A DNA stretch of 64,000 bases from NCBI RefSeq assembly GCF_004208415.1, contig NZ_CP035758.1:2666001-2730000 (forward strand), read 5' to 3'. A program made the translations under genes and the position numbers. Under the pieces are notes generated by a model. It did not search any database. It saw only the letters and a list, made by a program, of their open reading frames with translations, and had not been told where the DNA came from. Source of the stretch: Ktedonosporobacter rubrisoli. Lineage in GTDB: Bacteria > Chloroflexota > Ktedonobacteria > Ktedonobacterales > Ktedonobacteraceae. Shown in pieces: positions 8,530-16,840 of this stretch; the first letter of the stretch is position 1; the number at the start of each line of letters is the position of its first letter.

Positions 8530-9783
8530 CTAGTCGATGGCAAGGATAAACTTGCGCAATTCGTAGCTGTTGATAAAATCGTTCCAGCTCAGGTCTGGCT
8601 GGCGCTCAATCCGCAAACCTTCGAGGGCCAGTAGATTATACAACAGGATATCTGTCTCCTGAATCGCGATAAAGGAGCCCGGGCAGCGGTGATGGCCATC
8701 CCCAAAGCTCATCAGCTCGTTGGGGATACGATCTCCCTTCAGCTCACGTTCGGGGCAAAGCGTTCGGGACTGCTCCCCGAGCACGCGCTCATCCTGGTTG
8801 GTGCTGTATACGGCAATATCAATCTTTGCGCCCTGCGGAATAACGTAGGTCTCATTGCCGCTGCTAAGTTTGATTTCGCTTGTGGCGCTGCGATAGAGAT
8901 GGCTCACCACAGGTTCGAGGCGCAGGATTTCATGCAGAATCGTATAACGTTCCTTTTCGGATGCGCTGAGATAACGAGCTCGTAATTCTGGCCGCTCCAT
9001 AAGATGCCAGGTCGCCACGCTTATAAACTCGCGTGTAGTTACCATGCCGGCAGCTGCATACGTCACGCACTCGGTGAGAATCTCCCGGTTGTTATAGTTC
9101 TGTGAAACCAGGTAAGAGATAACATCTTCTTTGAGCTGACGCTGGCGTGCGCGAATGGCTGGCTTGACATCCAGATAGAAAAAGGATAGCGTTTTACGCT
9201 GGTTCGCGAGCATGCGCAAGGTGCGCCAGAACTTTGGGCCAGAAGTCTGGCCCTGACCGTGGAAAAAAGCTTCGAGGCGGCTGTCCATGCCCGGTAAGAT
9301 GCTATCTGTCAGCCCGACAACCTCGCCGGCGACACGCACGGCAAGCTTGCGGCTGAAATTGCTGAGGTCAAAACGCCGTTGCTGACGAGCCTCCTTGAGC
9401 ATGCTGGCAACCAGGCGTTCCATCAGTGGCCTGTAGTTGTCGCTGACGACTTTGGGGGCAAAGAAGCGCGCTGTCTGCTTGCGTTGCTGCTGGTGCTCCT
9501 TGCCTTCTAAGTAGAGAATAGGTGTGTTGGTGATGCCTGGAACGCGACTAATGAGGTTAGCGCCAAAGCCTGCCTGCGCGGTTTCAGAGCTGCGTAGGAT
9601 AGCTCTTGCTTCCTCAAAGCCATGAATGTGCCAGCGTTCTCCATTGTGCTCAATAGGCTTGCCTGGCTGATCTTTCGGACGAGCTGTCTTTTGTTGCGAG
9701 GAAACTGAATGCTCAAAAGGACAGCCCGAAGTACTTTCAACTCCTTGAGAATGAGTGTGCGGCTGTTCCTGGCGCACGGACAT
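8530..9783 (-). CDS. Cytochrome P450
   Basis: A 417-residue soluble bacterial P450. The heme-binding loop FGDGHHRCPG places the thiolate Cys at about residue 367. The K-helix ExxR is EILR at about 285-288, and the I-helix oxygen-activating stretch is AAAGMVTTRE at about 243-252. AAGGAG six bases before the ATG at 9783 supports the start. The first 40 residues are polar and rich in Gln/His/Ser. No ferredoxin or reductase is adjacent, so electrons must come from elsewhere. The substrate is unknown; isolated P450s of this type act in secondary metabolism or detoxification. A double palindrome lies about 150 bases upstream. Confidence 0.92.
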   Translation of the reverse strand: MSVRQEQPHTHSQGVESTSGCPFEHSVSSQQKTARPKDQPGKPIEHNGERWHIHGFEEARAILRSSETAQAGFGANLISRVPGITNTPILYLEGKEHQQQRKQTARFFAPKVVSDNYRPLMERLVASMLKEARQQRRFDLSNFSRKLAVRVAGEVVGLTDSILPGMDSRLEAFFHGQGQTSGPKFWRTLRMLANQRKTLSFFYLDVKPAIRARQRQLKEDVISYLVSQNYNNREILTECVTYAAAGMVTTREFISVATWHLMERPELRARYLSASEKERYTILHEILRLEPVVSHLYRSATSEIKLSSGNETYVIPQGAKIDIAVYSTNQDERVLGEQSRTLCPERELKGDRIPNELMSFGDGHHRCPGSFIAIQETDILLYNLLALEGLRIERQPDLSWNDFINSYELRKFILAID

Positions 9784-9930
9784 AAAAATCTCCTTACTAT
9801 GGTAGGACGCTGGAAGCTATGGCAGACGTAGCTTGAGATCTTCCATTGTGTTATCTTCTATCATCTAGCGATCCCTGCTCACTACAAAATGTTTTCTACA
9901 TTGTTCCAATTACGGCTATAATATACTCTG

Positions 9931-9954
9931 TACCTTATGATATAAGGTATATCA
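9931..9954 (-). promoter_or_regulatory. Two overlapping palindromes upstream of the P450
   Basis: TACCTTAT-GAT-ATAAGGTA (9931-9949) and TGATATA-AGG-TATATCA (9938-9954) are both perfect inverted repeats with three-base centres, sharing their middle bases. This is the shape of a site for a dimeric repressor, possibly two dimers. Confidence 0.5.
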
Positions 9955-10050
9955 TATTGTCAATAAAAGTCAAGGGTAACAGGCTTGCGACCGGCGATTT
10001 TAGCACCTGTAGCGAAGCATAGGCTTTCTTGTCTAATTATGCGTTCTTGA

Positions 10051-10114
10051 GCTTCTATGAACGTGAATTGTAGATTTCTGTATTTCTACTTTTCTAGAAA
10101 GCTTTCATAGAAGC
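10051..10114. repeat. 11-bp inverted repeat with 42-base spacer
   Basis: GCTTCTATGAA at 10051-10061 and TTCATAGAAGC at 10104-10114 are exact reverse complements. The pair lies downstream of the kinase-like gene and upstream of the P450. It may be a terminator-like fold or the ends of a tiny mobile remnant. Confidence 0.45.
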
Positions 10115-10145
10115 CTTTTAGCGGGATGGCAGAACAGCCGGAATC

Positions 10146-11015
10146 TCAGGCTAAATTGAGACGGTAAGTGATCTCCTGAAGCAGCATTTGCCCTCTTTTG
10201 ATGTAGTGTTCGCCCGTGCTTTGATCATGATAACACAGCGACCAGTCAATTTGGCGAAGAATCATGTGAGCCAGATAGATGCTCAGAAGCTTGAGCGAGG
10301 CTTGTGATAGAGCATAATCCCAAAGCTGCTTGCGCACCTTAAGATTGTCGTAAGCGTAAAATAGCAGGGTAGCGATATCAAAAATGCAGTCTCCAGCGCC
10401 GAAGCTATCCCAATCCACTACTCCGCTGATCTGCTCATCTTGAACGAGAATGTTAGCGTGTTGGAAGTCCCCATGGACAATATCGTTGCTACTATGGGGC
10501 TCATCACGATATGCCGTTACCAGGGATTGCAATGTCCGGAGGATATCAACGGTGACTTGTGAATGCTGCTGCAAGGAGGTGTGAATGCAGTAGCCATCGC
10601 CTCCCAGAAGTACAGTCTTGACTACTTCCTGGTGCCAGTCAGTGCGCCCGGAAATGGCCCGGCCAAGCTGAAGCCTATTGAGCTCAAATAAACGAGGCAA
10701 TAGTGCGGGCGTCATTGTTTGTATGGGAGAACCGGGGAGGACGTCCTGGATGCTATAAATGCCTTCTGGAAGCCCTCCAATGAAGAGATAGTGTGAGGCT
10801 GGATAATCCAGGCTGCGCAAGAGCTCTGTAACTGTTTTGGCTTTTTGCATCCATGACAGGTTCTTTGCGCCTGGGGCCCATTTGAGAACATATTTTTTGC
10901 CTGTTTGATCAGTGATGGTATATGCTCCCTGTTCACCAACAGGGAATTTTTCGAATGATGTAAAGCTTGTCTGATGCAGAGCATTCAAGCGCTGAAGTAG
11001 CTCTGTTAGCTTCAT
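10146..11015 (-). CDS. APH/choline-kinase-family phosphotransferase
   Basis: A 289-residue kinase-fold protein. The Brenner-type catalytic motif IVHGDFQHANIL lies near residue 185, followed by the metal-binding motif VVDWDSFGAGD about 20 residues later. The N-terminal lobe has KKYVLKWAP with the likely ATP-contacting Lys. AAGGAAG precedes the ATG at 11015. The family phosphorylates aminoglycosides, choline, homoserine and other small alcohols, and the substrate cannot be read here. It stands alone, so an antibiotic-resistance role would be speculation. Confidence 0.8.
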   Translation of the reverse strand: MKLTELLQRLNALHQTSFTSFEKFPVGEQGAYTITDQTGKKYVLKWAPGAKNLSWMQKAKTVTELLRSLDYPASHYLFIGGLPEGIYSIQDVLPGSPIQTMTPALLPRLFELNRLQLGRAISGRTDWHQEVVKTVLLGGDGYCIHTSLQQHSQVTVDILRTLQSLVTAYRDEPHSSNDIVHGDFQHANILVQDEQISGVVDWDSFGAGDCIFDIATLLFYAYDNLKVRKQLWDYALSQASLKLLSIYLAHMILRQIDWSLCYHDQSTGEHYIKRGQMLLQEITYRLNLA

Positions 11016-11222
11016 GATATGCTTCCTTTCTTAGCTGACTTGCTCAAGTATATTATCATATCTTATGTTTAAGTCTCGCTGCCTCCTTTTGCAGCTTCTA
11101 GGGAAGTTCTATATAGTTGCGCTTGCTGGGTATTAGATGCTGCGCTATGCTTCTAGTGTTAGCCGGTGCTCTGCTGAGGCTGGTAGACACTGTTATTGTC
11201 GATGTGAAAGGAGCGCATTAAG

Positions 11223-11594
11223 ATGGCTGAACAACAAGATGTGAGTGAGCAGAATCTGGGCATGGCCAGCCGCGTTGGTCCTGTAGAGGTCGACTGGCCG
11301 CGGACCATTGGATATTATGGCGGCATAGGTCTGGCCTGGGCCTTTGAACTGCTCGAACCTCCCTTGCTGATTTTTATTGCCGCCGTTCCATTGCTTAAAA
11401 TGCTGAATCATCCCAATGCGCCGAAGGCAACGCGCTTCGTTGGGCAGATATTGGAAGGGGCGGCCAAGCCGGTTGGGGGCAGTGCTGAATCTACTATTCA
11501 ACTTGCCGATAAGAGAGGGCCTGTTGCTCTCCAACCTACGATCTTAGGGGAGGCCCGTCAACTGGCCCGGCAGGCCAGGAAAAAGCAACAATAG
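11223..11594 (+). CDS. Small membrane-associated protein of unknown function
   Basis: A 123-residue product with one long hydrophobic stretch (about residues 33-62, IGLAWAFELLEPPLLIFIAAVPLL) between a polar N-terminus and a basic, Gln-rich C-terminus ending in RQARKKQQ. The start at 11223 is supported by AAAGGAG upstream. It is not recognised as a named family. It lies divergently from the kinase-like gene, 208 bases away. Confidence 0.6.
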   Translation: MAEQQDVSEQNLGMASRVGPVEVDWPRTIGYYGGIGLAWAFELLEPPLLIFIAAVPLLKMLNHPNAPKATRFVGQILEGAAKPVGGSAESTIQLADKRGPVALQPTILGEARQLARQARKKQQ

Positions 11595-11776
11595 CTCCTG
11601 GCCCTGGTTCTTAAGAAGGTCTTCCATACGTTCTCTAAAATAGATGCGCTAGCATCGCTCAAAGATGCTAGAATGGCAAAGCTTTATTGGCTTTGACGCA
11701 CCTGTAGGATAGCAGGCCTAAGCGTATTGGCGCGTTGGAGCTGGATAAACTATTCTCACTTATGGAAGGTATTTCT

Positions 11777-12499
11777 ATGTCGCTTGACCTCTCGCCAGCC
11801 TACTTTGATCTTCAACTGCATTTTGCCGCCTCTGTTGCCCAGGTCAGCCACTTCAGCTTTGAGGAGGCCATCTTTCATTTTACTAATATCTATCTGCAAT
11901 GCCTTAACCGCTCATTTGAGCCTACCCATGCAAACTGGCAGGCCTATTTGGCGGGATTACAACAGGCGCCCAATCCTGCTCAGTATACGTTTGCCTTCTA
12001 TGAGAAGCATAGACAAGCTACCTCTTCCTCTCCCTATGGTTGCTTTCAATACATCTATCTCCCCGCTGAACAGGCAATCCGTTTCCATTTCACGCCAGCA
12101 GATGGCTCAGGGTATGGCCCGTTAAGTCGGGAACGAAGAACAGCCAGATTGCTGGAACTCAAAAGCATGTTTACCCACATTAAGCAGCAGCGGCCAGAGG
12201 CACAACGCGTTCGAGGTTGTTCATGGCTCTACAATCTTGAGGCCTACAAACGGCTCTTTCCTCCGCAGTATACGGATTCAATGGTAAGCGTGGATGAAGA
12301 GTTTCAGTTTCTTTCGCTCTGGGGCCAGTTTCTGCAGCGTGATGGACAGGTACGCTCCGCCCTGGCCCAGAAATTTCTTGCAGCCTGTTGCCGAGAACTA
12401 ACGCTGGAAGGTCTCCTTAACTGTTTTCCCTATCGCGTTCTGGCTCCCACTTGCGCGATCTCTGCGTTTTATGAATTCTATGCGGGCCTTTCTCTTTAA
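11777..12499 (+). CDS. Hypothetical protein, 240 residues
   Basis: I do not recognise this protein. The frame is open from 11735, but GGAAGG at 11764-11769 sits seven bases before the ATG at 11777, so I start there. The sequence is soluble, rich in Phe, Tyr and Gln, with no obvious motif; WQAYLAGLQQ and GCSWLYNLEAYKRLFPPQY are candidate core segments. It lies downstream of the small membrane gene with 182 bases between and converges on the sugar-binding protein gene. Confidence 0.6.
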   Translation: MSLDLSPAYFDLQLHFAASVAQVSHFSFEEAIFHFTNIYLQCLNRSFEPTHANWQAYLAGLQQAPNPAQYTFAFYEKHRQATSSSPYGCFQYIYLPAEQAIRFHFTPADGSGYGPLSRERRTARLLELKSMFTHIKQQRPEAQRVRGCSWLYNLEAYKRLFPPQYTDSMVSVDEEFQFLSLWGQFLQRDGQVRSALAQKFLAACCRELTLEGLLNCFPYRVLAPTCAISAFYEFYAGLSL

Positions 12500-12528
12500 A
12501 AGAGGCTACTGCTCATGCTGGCTTGAAT

Positions 12529-12586
12529 AAATCAGGGAGCACAGAGGGATGTTGATCCTCTGCTCAGGCATAAGGCTGCCTGATTT
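12529..12586. terminator. Nested hairpin between convergent genes
   Basis: An outer stem AAATCAGG/CCTGATTT encloses a second hairpin, GAG..CAGAGGGAT-GTTG-ATCCTCTG-CTC. It lies between two genes pointing at each other, so it is a likely bidirectional terminator. Confidence 0.6.
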
Positions 12587-12637
12587 GCTCCCCGGCATGC
12601 TCTTTGAGCTCTAAGCCTATGGCATAGATTGATTAGA

Positions 12638-13993
12638 TCAGGAGGCGAGAGCTTTTTTAAGCTCGGTCTCAAGGCTGCTCAGAGCAGTATCGACACTTAT
12701 CTGTTTCTTGAGCGCCTGATGGATATAGCGCTGAAGGATATCTGAGATATCGCTATATTTGGGGGAGACCGGCCGCGGCAGACCATTCTTGAGAATAGGC
12801 CCTAACTTGCCAAACAGCGGTTGCTTCGCCAGCACGTCGTTATCTGTGTAAATGCTTTGCAGGGTGGGCGTAAAAGTTCCCTTGATCGCCAGTTGTTTTT
12901 GGGCATCATCCTGGAGCATGTAATGGATGAACTCCCAGCAAGCATCGGCTTTTTTGGAGAAGGCGTTGATCGCCAGATTCCAGCCGCCAATCGCCGAATG
13001 CCCAACCGTGCCGCTGCCGCCATAGGGCATAGCGGAAATGTCAAACTTGCCAACGATCTGCGATTGCTTAGGATCGCTGCTAAGCGCGTAGGCGTATGGC
13101 CAGTTGCGCATAAGGGCTGCGTTGCCATTCTGCCAGACCTGGCGGGCAGGATCTTCTTGATAAGTGGTTACCGCTTCAGGTGAGATCGTGCCTACCCAGC
13201 TTACCATACGGGTGAGGGCCTGCCTGGCTTCGGGACTATTAATTGTCACTTTGCTTGGATCATTAGGATCTAGAATGGTTCCGTTATAACCATAGAGCAC
13301 CTCGACAAAATCGCAGACCAGGCCCTCGTATTGCGCGCCTTGCCAGACATAGCCATATTTGATTTTAGAGGGAGCGGTCGCAGTCGCCAGGCTGTTAAGC
13401 TCATCCCAGGTCTTTGGAGGATTTGGTAGCAGGTCTTTACGATAGTAGAGCAGGCCTAGATCCGTGCGCAAAGGAGCCGCCCAGAGCTGATTCTGGTAGG
13501 TACAACCTTTGATAGGGCCAGGCAGAAATTTAGCGCGCTCGGCCGCTGGCCACTGCGTATCGCTTATGGCGACGGTCCATTGGCTGGCGGCAAATTGAGC
13601 AGGATAGATAATATCGATGGAGAGAACATCAACGCTTGCGTTACGTGCGCGTAACATGTTTGTGTATTGCGTGAGCAAATCATCGGTCTTAGCTGGACCT
13701 GATTGATAGGTTACATGAAGGCCTTTTTGTTGACCGATTGTCTTGTTGAAAGTATCGACAAGCATTTGATAGGTACCGCTCTGATCCTGTTCGCTGATCC
13801 AAATGAGATTGGTGGCTGCACCATTGCCGCCACTACTGTTGCTGTTGCCTCCACAAGCTTCCAACAGGGAGACGGCCGCACCACTGCTTAAGCCGATAGC
13901 CAGAGTGCGCTCAAGAAAGCTGCGCCTGCTCAAGCGGCCGTTGCGTATACGAGTGATGGCTTCATCAAGGGCTGAGAACTGTTCGGGTATCAT
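12638..13993 (-). CDS. Tat-exported extracellular solute-binding lipoprotein (sugar ABC type)
   Basis: The protein has 451 residues from the ATG at 13993, chosen because GGAGG lies five bases upstream; a longer frame from 14044 lacks a ribosome site. The N-terminus carries a twin-arginine motif (LSRRSFLERTLA) followed by a hydrophobic stretch and a lipobox-like LLEAC, so it is probably folded in the cytoplasm, exported by Tat and lipid-anchored. The remainder is a family 1 solute-binding protein, with NWPYAYALS and GGWNLAINAFSKKADACWEF typical of carbohydrate binders. No permease or ATPase gene adjoins it, which is unusual. The LacI regulator upstream on the same strand is its likely controller. 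Confidence 0.85.
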   Translation of the reverse strand: MIPEQFSALDEAITRIRNGRLSRRSFLERTLAIGLSSGAAVSLLEACGGNSNSSGGNGAATNLIWISEQDQSGTYQMLVDTFNKTIGQQKGLHVTYQSGPAKTDDLLTQYTNMLRARNASVDVLSIDIIYPAQFAASQWTVAISDTQWPAAERAKFLPGPIKGCTYQNQLWAAPLRTDLGLLYYRKDLLPNPPKTWDELNSLATATAPSKIKYGYVWQGAQYEGLVCDFVEVLYGYNGTILDPNDPSKVTINSPEARQALTRMVSWVGTISPEAVTTYQEDPARQVWQNGNAALMRNWPYAYALSSDPKQSQIVGKFDISAMPYGGSGTVGHSAIGGWNLAINAFSKKADACWEFIHYMLQDDAQKQLAIKGTFTPTLQSIYTDNDVLAKQPLFGKLGPILKNGLPRPVSPKYSDISDILQRYIHQALKKQISVDTALSSLETELKKALAS

Positions 13994-14141
13994 GGTGTCC
14001 TCCATTATAAAATAGCCTGATAAGCGATGCCAAAGAGCTGCCAAACTTTAAAATGTCCGAGGCTTCATCTCCTACAAAAAGTATGAAGAGTAATAAGGAT
14101 ATTAAAAAATAAATGAGCAAAAAGTGCGTGTTTGGTTGCGC

Positions 14142-14158
14142 AGAACAGGCGTTGTTCT
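14142..14158 (-). promoter_or_regulatory. Possible operator upstream of the solute-binding protein
   Basis: AGAACA-GGCGT-TGTTCT is a perfect 6-base inverted repeat about 150 bases upstream of the binding-protein start. It differs from the LacI boxes at 15356-15406, so a different regulator or chance is possible. Confidence 0.3.
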
Positions 14159-14250
14159 ACAACTGTGGGCCATACAAAATGAAAACACGTCGTCCTATCA
14201 TCATCCTTCGCAAAGAACGATGCTAAAAATAGTAGCGAGATCCTGGAAAG

Positions 14251-15312
14251 CTAGGCTGAATCTCGTATAATCAAATCAGGCTCTAAGAGAAATTGCTGGG
14301 GACCCAGCCGGGTAGCATGCGGATAGATCGCTTCCTGTATGTTTAGCTCCTCCTGTTTCAGGATACTCACCAGTAATTCCAGCAAGAGTTTGGATAACTC
14401 TTCCAGGGGTGGATGGATAGTTGTCAATGAAGGTTGAATATAGGCTGCAAAGGGAAGGTCATCAAAGCTGGCTAGGGCGATCTGGCCAGCTCCTTTCCCA
14501 ACAGCACGGCCCTGCATGCGCAAAGCTGATAGGACGTACATAGCGAGCCGATCATTGCTCGTGACAATGGCTGTCGGTATACTTTCAGCTGAAAGCCCAA
14601 AAAGGCTTTCCAGGGCCTGAGTAGTCTCTTGCTGAGAGTGCAGACCCATAATAATTAGGCGAGGATCTTCACTAAGGTTGTGTGCTTGTAGGGCTTCAAG
14701 ATAGCCGTCCCGGCGATAATAAATATAGGAAGCATCAAGTAGATCGCTGAGATAGGCTATGCGCCGATGCCCTTGCCCATATAAGTAATCTACAATCTTG
14801 CGTATAGCCATTTTGCCATCGACATCTACAAACGGATAGGTAAGATCGTTTTCAGCGCGCAAGCGCCCGAAGGCCACAAAGGGCATATCCATGCTTTGCA
14901 GCAGAGCTATACGCTGATCCTGCGGTTGAATGCTTGCCAGGATGATACCGTCGACGCGGCTGGTTCTTGCCAGCTGCTGATAGGTCTTCGTGGCATCCGC
15001 TTGTAAGTAGGGTAAGGTTACTAATAAACTGAGGTTGTGCTGAAAACAATCGAAGGCCAGGGTGCCAATAAATTGCTTAAAGAAGAGATTAGCTTCTTCG
15101 GCTGGCGGTAATCCAGGTGCAAGGGCAATACTATCGGTCCGCTTTGTCCGCAAGTTGCGCGCTGCTGCGTTTGGCTGATAGTCAAGCTCTTTGGCAATGC
15201 TTATAATTCTTTGACGGGTTTTCTCGCCCACATCGCTATGCCCATTCAAGGCTCGTGAGACTGTGGTTATCGAGACGCCTGCAGCTTTTGCTACATCATG
15301 GATTGTATGCAT
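14251..15312 (-). CDS. LacI-family transcriptional regulator
   Basis: A 353-residue regulator starting at MHTIHDVAKAAGVSITTVSR, the classic LacI helix-turn-helix at residues 1-22. RALNGHSDVGEKTRQRI and the hinge-helix region NAAARNLRTKRT come next, then a periplasmic-binding-protein-like sugar domain to the end. A longer frame exists, but the LacI N-terminus fixes the start at 15312. Two perfect boxes 44 bases upstream indicate autoregulation. The next gene downstream on the same strand is a carbohydrate-binding lipoprotein, so it probably senses a sugar and controls that uptake gene. Confidence 0.92.
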   Translation of the reverse strand: MHTIHDVAKAAGVSITTVSRALNGHSDVGEKTRQRIISIAKELDYQPNAAARNLRTKRTDSIALAPGLPPAEEANLFFKQFIGTLAFDCFQHNLSLLVTLPYLQADATKTYQQLARTSRVDGIILASIQPQDQRIALLQSMDMPFVAFGRLRAENDLTYPFVDVDGKMAIRKIVDYLYGQGHRRIAYLSDLLDASYIYYRRDGYLEALQAHNLSEDPRLIIMGLHSQQETTQALESLFGLSAESIPTAIVTSNDRLAMYVLSALRMQGRAVGKGAGQIALASFDDLPFAAYIQPSLTTIHPPLEELSKLLLELLVSILKQEELNIQEAIYPHATRLGPQQFLLEPDLIIRDSA

Positions 15313-15355
15313 TGCTCTACGACTCCAAATAAGAAGAGAGTTGTTTGCCTGGCAA

Positions 15356-15406
15356 GTAACCAAAACGTTTTGGTTACAAGATAAGTATAAAGCCAAAACG
15401 TTTTGG
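15356..15406 (-). promoter_or_regulatory. Twin LacI-type operators
   Basis: GTAACCAAAACGTTTTGGTTAC (15356-15377) is a perfect 22-base palindrome. CCAAAACGTTTTGG (15393-15406) is a perfect 14-base palindrome with the same core. Centres are 33 bases apart, about three helical turns, so two dimers would sit on the same face. Both have the central CG expected for LacI family boxes and lie directly upstream of the LacI gene. Confidence 0.85.
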
Positions 15407-15510
15407 TTGTCAATAGAATTTTATAATCCCGGTCTCACCTGGATACGAATAAATCATTTGCGGCGAGCAGGGCATAAGATCTTCATCCTCTTTTGGCTGA
15501 TTGCCAGCCC

Positions 15511-15553
15511 TTGACAAGCTCCATGCGAAGATATATATTGTTGGCATACAAAC
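15511..15553 (+). promoter_or_regulatory. Promoter and operator of the MarR gene
   Basis: TTGACA (15511-15516), a 17-base spacer and TATATT (15534-15539) form a strong promoter. Immediately after the -10 lies GTTGGCATACAAAC (15540-15553), matching 12 of 14 bases of a site in front of the next gene. A protein bound there would block initiation, consistent with autorepression. Confidence 0.7.
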
Positions 15554-15575
15554 TTATTGATAGAGGACATCCTTG

Positions 15576-16001
15576 ATGAATTGTCCTGAAATGCCAGCTT
15601 TACTTGTGATTAAATTGGCTCATTCCATAGCTCTTGATATGGAGCGGCGCTTAAAAAATTACGGGGTAACAATGCCCCAATGGACCTTGCTTAAGCAACT
15701 CTGGCAGCAGGAAGGGCGATCTCAGGTGGAGTTGCAAGAACTGCTCGGCCTGGATAAGGCCACAATCACAGGATTGGTTCAACGCATGAGCCAGATGGAG
15801 CTTATTCAACGTCGCACCGATCCCCTGGACAAGCGGGTGCAACGGGTGTTTCTCACCGCTCAGGGACGCGCGCTTGAGCAGATTACTACTGCCCTTGTAG
15901 AGGAAGTGAATGCTCACGCCTTAGCCGATTTTTCCGCTGATGAACGGGACTTTTTTCTTCGACTGCTCGCACGAGCTTTCTATAATAGTGCAGAGAGGTG
16001 A
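15576..16001 (+). CDS. MarR-family transcriptional regulator
   Basis: A 141-residue winged-helix repressor. LDKATITGLVQRMSQMELIQRR is the recognition helix and wing, with DPLDKRVQRVFLTAQGR closing the wing. Translation could begin at TTG 15573 or ATG 15576; GAGG at 15563-15566 is nine bases from the ATG, which I prefer. It sits about 100 bases upstream of a DinB-like gene, and a near-identical 14-base motif precedes both genes, so it likely represses both. The ligand is unknown. Confidence 0.88.
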   Translation: MNCPEMPALLVIKLAHSIALDMERRLKNYGVTMPQWTLLKQLWQQEGRSQVELQELLGLDKATITGLVQRMSQMELIQRRTDPLDKRVQRVFLTAQGRALEQITTALVEEVNAHALADFSADERDFFLRLLARAFYNSAER

Positions 16002-16032
16002 GGTTGGAGAGCCCTTTTTTGTCAATTGATAA

Positions 16033-16046
16033 GTTTGTGTGCAAAC
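16033..16046 (+). promoter_or_regulatory. Second MarR-type operator
   Basis: GTTTGTGTGCAAAC lies in the leader of the DinB-like gene. Its reverse complement matches the box overlapping the MarR promoter at 12 of 14 positions, and it is itself an inverted repeat (GTTTG-TGTG-CAAAC). Confidence 0.6.
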
Positions 16047-16102
16047 TATGGCAAGCATGAGGATATCATACTAAATTTGCCTGGCTAAGAAAGGATAAGG
16101 CT

Positions 16103-16660
16103 ATGAACTTTGATCTTGCCGCTGTGTTCGCTGGTCGGGCCCAACTTTCAGATCTGACCTCTGATCTCAAGCACGCTGATTTGCGGCGCATAACTGATGA
16201 ATTCTTTGATACTATTAACTCTATCCTCGCTGCGGCAACTGATGCGGCAGTAAGCTTTGTGCCGCGCGATCCTGCGGCTAGTGACCAGAGCGGGCAGGGC
16301 TGGACCCTCAGCCATATTGTTGCTCATCTGACGGCGACGCTTGAGGAATCGGCGGCGATTGCGGCTATGGTTGCGCGCGGCGTGCAGTTTGAGGGCCGCT
16401 TGCGCTATGAGACGCCCTGGCAGGAGATATCTACTCTTCAGCTCTTGCAGGCTCGTCTTCGCGAGAGTCGTCGCATGTGCTGCGCATTTCTTGAGGCTTG
16501 GCCCGACAATCCCCATCTGGATGTCACGAGAACGATGATTCCTCAACTGGGTCCAATAAATGCAGTAGGTTGTCAGGTGCTGGGGTTGGCACATAGTCAG
16601 GCGCATCTCGATCAGCTTCGTGATACACTTTGCCAATATCTGAGCTCCGTCGATGCTTAG
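16103..16660 (+). CDS. DinB-like / maleylpyruvate-isomerase-fold protein
   Basis: A 185-residue four-helix-bundle protein. Metal-ligand histidines typical of the DinB_2 superfamily are seen in LSHIVAHL (about residues 73-80) and LAHSQAHLDQL (about 164-174). GAAAGGA precedes the ATG. Family members include thiol-dependent S-transferases (bacillithiol or mycothiol dependent) acting in detoxification, but many have no known reaction. The upstream MarR gene and shared operator suggest induction by a toxic small molecule. The catalytic role remains inferred. Confidence 0.7.
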   Translation: MNFDLAAVFAGRAQLSDLTSDLKHADLRRITDEFFDTINSILAAATDAAVSFVPRDPAASDQSGQGWTLSHIVAHLTATLEESAAIAAMVARGVQFEGRLRYETPWQEISTLQLLQARLRESRRMCCAFLEAWPDNPHLDVTRTMIPQLGPINAVGCQVLGLAHSQAHLDQLRDTLCQYLSSVDA

Positions 16661-16754
16661 AGGTGCTCAGGATGAGCAAGTAACTATTTGCAGACCAGAG
16701 CTTATTCTCCGACCTGGCAGCTGTGGGCTTGAAAGAAGATAGGGCGGAAGCGAG

Positions 16755-16794
16755 TAAAATTCCCTAACATATGCTATAGTGTTAGGGAATTTTA
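16755..16794 (+). promoter_or_regulatory. 15-bp-arm palindrome upstream of the LuxR-type regulator
   Basis: TAAAATTCCCTAACA and TGTTAGGGAATTTTA are exact reverse complements separated by ten bases. The loop and right arm contain TATAGT, a possible -10 element. The repeat ends 46 bases before the LuxR-type gene start. It could be that gene's operator/promoter or an RNA hairpin ending upstream transcripts. Confidence 0.55.
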
Positions 16795-16840
16795 GATCCG
16801 TTAAGTGGCAAGATAATTATAAAGATGAGAAGTATGATGC

